Assembly (NCBI GenBank): GCA_017642935.1
Contig: JAEPOK010000001.1
Coordinates: 1,302,001-1,366,000 of the forward strand
DNA length: 64,000 nt
DNA from: Hyphomicrobiales bacterium
Lineage (GTDB): Bacteria > Pseudomonadota > Alphaproteobacteria > Rhizobiales > MH13
Reading direction: 5' to 3'
The notes beneath the pieces were generated by a model that was given only the letters and a program-made list of their open reading frames with translations, ran no database searches and was not told where the DNA came from. This document shows positions 61,775 to 64,000 of this stretch, piece by piece. Position 1 is the stretch's first letter; every line of letters starts with the position of its first letter. A program made the position numbers and the translations under genes.

Positions 61775-63043
61775 TTAGATGTGCGACGTGGCTCTTACCA
61801 TCGACCAATCGGACCAAAGGTCAAGAGCTTTGGCATCGCCGACAGCGGCTTTGGCGAAGGCGCCGTGCTGTAAAATGTCATGCCAACAGGTCTGAACATC
61901 CTCCAAACTTGTGGCCTCAATTTCGCTTTCGAGCCGCGCGCGGGTTCGAACGTCACCCAATATGGCGACCTGCCGAGCGTTCCGGCCGGCGATGGCAGGC
62001 AGGTTTTCCGTCGCCATCGCCAGAGAGGCACGAAATTGGCGCTTCGCTGCCAACAGCTCATCGGCACGCATGGTGTCGGCGAACCGCAACAGCTCGTTTT
62101 CCAGACGCTCGATCATGGGAGCGACCGTATCGGCGGAGGTTGCCGTTTGAATGACGCCCAGGCCCGTGTCGCTGTAGATCATCTGGTAGGCATCGGCAGC
62201 ATAGGCGAGACCCGCCTCTTCGCGGATCGCCTGGAAGAGCCGAGAGGTCATCCCTCCGCCAAGCATATGCACGGCGAAGGCATGCGGCATGGCACCGGGC
62301 CTACCAAACGCCGGTGCTTCCCAGGCCAGCGCAAGATGGGTGTCGAAAGTTTGGCGTGTCTCGAAAAAACGCCCGGCGCCAAACTCTGGGGCAGAACGGA
62401 TTGCAGGTGCAGATGAGGGAAGAGGTGGCTCAGTATCCTCCAAGGCTCGAACCAGATCATCGTGTGTGATCGCGCCGGCGGCTGACACGACGATACTCTG
62501 CGGGGCGTAGGTCCGTGCACGAAAAGCTCGTAATGCGTCCGCACCGAGAGAGCGAACGGTGGAATCCGTTCCGAGAATAGGTTGGCCGATGGGATGGGCG
62601 TCGAAAGCCGCCAACCCAATGCCATCGACCAGGCGATCGTCGGGAACATCCATCGCGCCGGCAATCTCCTGGACAACGACATCTTTTTCCAGTGCAATGT
62701 CGGCATCGCGAAAATTCGGGGCGCAGACGATGTCGAGAAGGACATCAAGCCCGGCGCGCCAATCCTCTGCCAGCATGCGGACCGTGTAGCTCGTCGCCTC
62801 GGGGCTGGTTTCGGCATTGATATCGCCGCCAAGCGCTTCAATGTCAGCCACCGTCTGGTAAGCCGAGCGACGCTTCGTTCCTTTGAAAGCCATATGCTCC
62901 AAAAAGTGCGCCAAGCCATGCTCATGTGGCTGTTCATCGCGCGTTCCGGCGTTGACGAATACGCCGAGCGCCACGGTCTCAACGTCCGTACGCGTCTCGG
63001 TGACGACCGTCAGTTCGGACGGCAACCGCGAAATCTCGGTCAA
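61775..63043 (-). CDS. M16 family zinc peptidase (processing peptidase-like)
   Basis: Metallopeptidase of 422 residues related to mitochondrial processing peptidase beta. Zinc motif H46-F-L-E-H50 in GLAHFLEHMAFKGT (inverted HxxEH) and EALGGDINAETSPEATSYTV are intact; the second half-domain starts near APEFGAGRFFETRQTFDTHLALAWEAP without a zinc site, as expected. TTG 63043 has GGAGG five bases upstream and overlaps the thrC stop (TTGA). No signal peptide, so cytosolic. Confidence 0.92.
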   Translation of the reverse strand: MTEISRLPSELTVVTETRTDVETVALGVFVNAGTRDEQPHEHGLAHFLEHMAFKGTKRRSAYQTVADIEALGGDINAETSPEATSYTVRMLAEDWRAGLDVLLDIVCAPNFRDADIALEKDVVVQEIAGAMDVPDDRLVDGIGLAAFDAHPIGQPILGTDSTVRSLGADALRAFRARTYAPQSIVVSAAGAITHDDLVRALEDTEPPLPSSAPAIRSAPEFGAGRFFETRQTFDTHLALAWEAPAFGRPGAMPHAFAVHMLGGGMTSRLFQAIREEAGLAYAADAYQMIYSDTGLGVIQTATSADTVAPMIERLENELLRFADTMRADELLAAKRQFRASLAMATENLPAIAGRNARQVAILGDVRTRARLESEIEATSLEDVQTCWHDILQHGAFAKAAVGDAKALDLWSDWSMVRATSHI

Positions 63044-64000
63044 ACGGCCTCCGCGGCAATCCGGGCTTTGGAAACAACGAATGCCTCAACGGCCTCTTGG
63101 TCGTTCGGCAATTTGTCCATGTGCTCATCGCGGCCCATCAAATCGGCCAAATGCGGCGGCAGGGATGGTGTCACACCAGTGGCCGTTTCAACGGCGGCTG
63201 GAAACTTGGCAGGATGGGCGGTCGCAAGCGTGACGATAGGAACAGCTGGATCCAAATGTTCCTCATCGGCGACATGATGCGCAACGGCGACGCCGACCGC
63301 CGTATGCGGGTCGAGCAGATAGTCCTGCTCGCCGAGAACCCGCTTCATGGTCGTTGCAACTGCGTCTTCGCCTGCGCGGGCGGCAGAAAAATCAGCCCGA
63401 ATGGCGGCTAGGGCGTCCTCAGGGATGGTGAAGGAGCCGGACTGCTTCAGGCTGTTCATCAAGCTGTTCACAGCTTCGCTGTCCTTGCCCATCGCGGCGA
63501 AAAGCAGGCGCTCGAAGTTGGACGACACCTGGATGTCCATGGACGGCGATGTCGTTTGAACGACGCCGTCGGCTTCATAGCGTCCGGTTTCCAACGTGCG
63601 CGCCAGAATGTCGTTGGTGTTGGTGGCGATGATCAACCGATCGATTGGTAGCCCTATCTGCTTGGCCACCCAGCCAGCAAGGATGTCGCCGAAGTTACCG
63701 GTCGGTACGCAGAAGGATACTTTGCGATCAGGTGCGCCGAGCGCGACCGCAGACGTGAAATAGTAGACGATCTGCGCAACAATGCGCGCCCAATTGATCG
63801 AGTTCACGCCCGACAGCGCGACCTGCTCACGAAACGCCTCATGGGTGAACATGGTTTTCACAATGCGCTGGCAATCATCGAACGTGCCATCGATGGCCAG
63901 TGCATGCACGTTTCCATCGGCGCTTGTCGTCATCTGCCGACGCTGGACATCCGACACACGCCCATCGGGGAACAGGATAAACATGTCGGTTCGCTCGCGG
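63040..64000 (-). CDS. thrC: Threonine synthase, C-terminal part (5' end beyond window)
   Basis: PLP-dependent enzyme converting O-phosphohomoserine to threonine. About 320 residues are visible, from just before MFILFPDGRVSDVQRRQMTT to the stop at 63040; the N-terminal third with the PLP lysine lies outside the window. Marks seen: NSINWARIVAQIVYYFTSA, VPTGNFGDILAGWVAKQIGLP and LDPHTAVGVAVAHHVADE. Coupled to the M16 gene by a 4 bp overlap. Confidence 0.95.
   Translation of the reverse strand, partial: RERTDMFILFPDGRVSDVQRRQMTTSADGNVHALAIDGTFDDCQRIVKTMFTHEAFREQVALSGVNSINWARIVAQIVYYFTSAVALGAPDRKVSFCVPTGNFGDILAGWVAKQIGLPIDRLIIATNTNDILARTLETGRYEADGVVQTTSPSMDIQVSSNFERLLFAAMGKDSEAVNSLMNSLKQSGSFTIPEDALAAIRADFSAARAGEDAVATTMKRVLGEQDYLLDPHTAVGVAVAHHVADEEHLDPAVPIVTLATAHPAKFPAAVETATGVTPSLPPHLADLMGRDEHMDKLPNDQEAVEAFVVSKARIAAEAV

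Overview
The window reads as chromosomal core sequence of an alphaproteobacterium, most likely Hyphomicrobiales (Rhizobiales). Pointers are a Sel1-repeat ExoR-type regulator, a PopZ polar organiser with a CtrA-type box upstream, an ErpA/IscA-type carrier beside dgt-argS, an NDUFS4-type complex I subunit, a two-domain cold-shock protein, and gene orders I remember as typical of this order (SPOR-nagZ-scpA-scpB-tatABC-serS-surE-pcm-LysM/M23-yajC; alaC-hom-glpX-recJ; thrC-M16-GNAT-EAL). I see no phage, insertion sequence, CRISPR array or rRNA. Genus cannot be told from this sequence.

Layout. 0-17.6 kb: a long leftward block for envelope, Sec/Tat export, chromosome segregation (ScpAB), aminoacylation (SerS, ArgS) and nucleotide hygiene (Dgt), with one rightward AAA+ ATPase and an odd ABC ATPase between scpB and tatA. 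17.7-30.5 kb: erpA-xthA, an HD-GYP protein, an exoR-like gene behind ilvD, ppk2, valS, popZ, a TolC-type outer-membrane factor and a degenerate pcm paralogue. 30.7-31 kb: tRNA-Cys and tRNA-Asn. 31-38 kb: a photolyase / FAD oxidoreductase / DUF1365 / Cfa-type methyltransferase operon, a convergent SDR gene and a ChrR-type cupin anti-sigma homologue. 38-46 kb: alaX, sseA, an amino-acid binding protein, metC, and a three-gene lipid glycosylation operon (LAB_N, GT2, ArnT/PMT type). 46-48.5 kb: tRNA-Arg, complex I subunit, tRNA-Pro, csp-DUF192, tRNA-Glu and an Rrf2 regulator. 48.5-64 kb: alaC-hom-glpX-recJ-PNPOx, phaC, a membrane GGDEF/EAL protein, GNAT, M16 peptidase and the C-terminal part of thrC.

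The most interesting part is 31-38 kb. Three sites with the same architecture, TGATCC (or TGAACC), 18 bases, then TA, with GCG directly before the TA, lie upstream of the photolyase operon, upstream of the SDR gene and about 280 bp upstream of the chrR-like gene. This resembles the sigma-E/ChrR singlet-oxygen regulon of Rhodobacter, including genes that (from memory) make furan fatty acids. But the ChrR homologue has lost the zinc ligands of its anti-sigma domain while keeping its cupin ligands, and no sigma-factor gene lies anywhere in the window. The stretch between its putative promoter and its start codon has terminator-like structure and could encode a small RNA.

Other points worth a look are an Rrf2 regulator missing one of three cluster cysteines, a CtrA-type box upstream of popZ, a PHA synthase with a histone-like N-terminal extension, an EAL protein with a dead-looking GGDEF domain, and four convergent gene pairs whose stop codons interlock.
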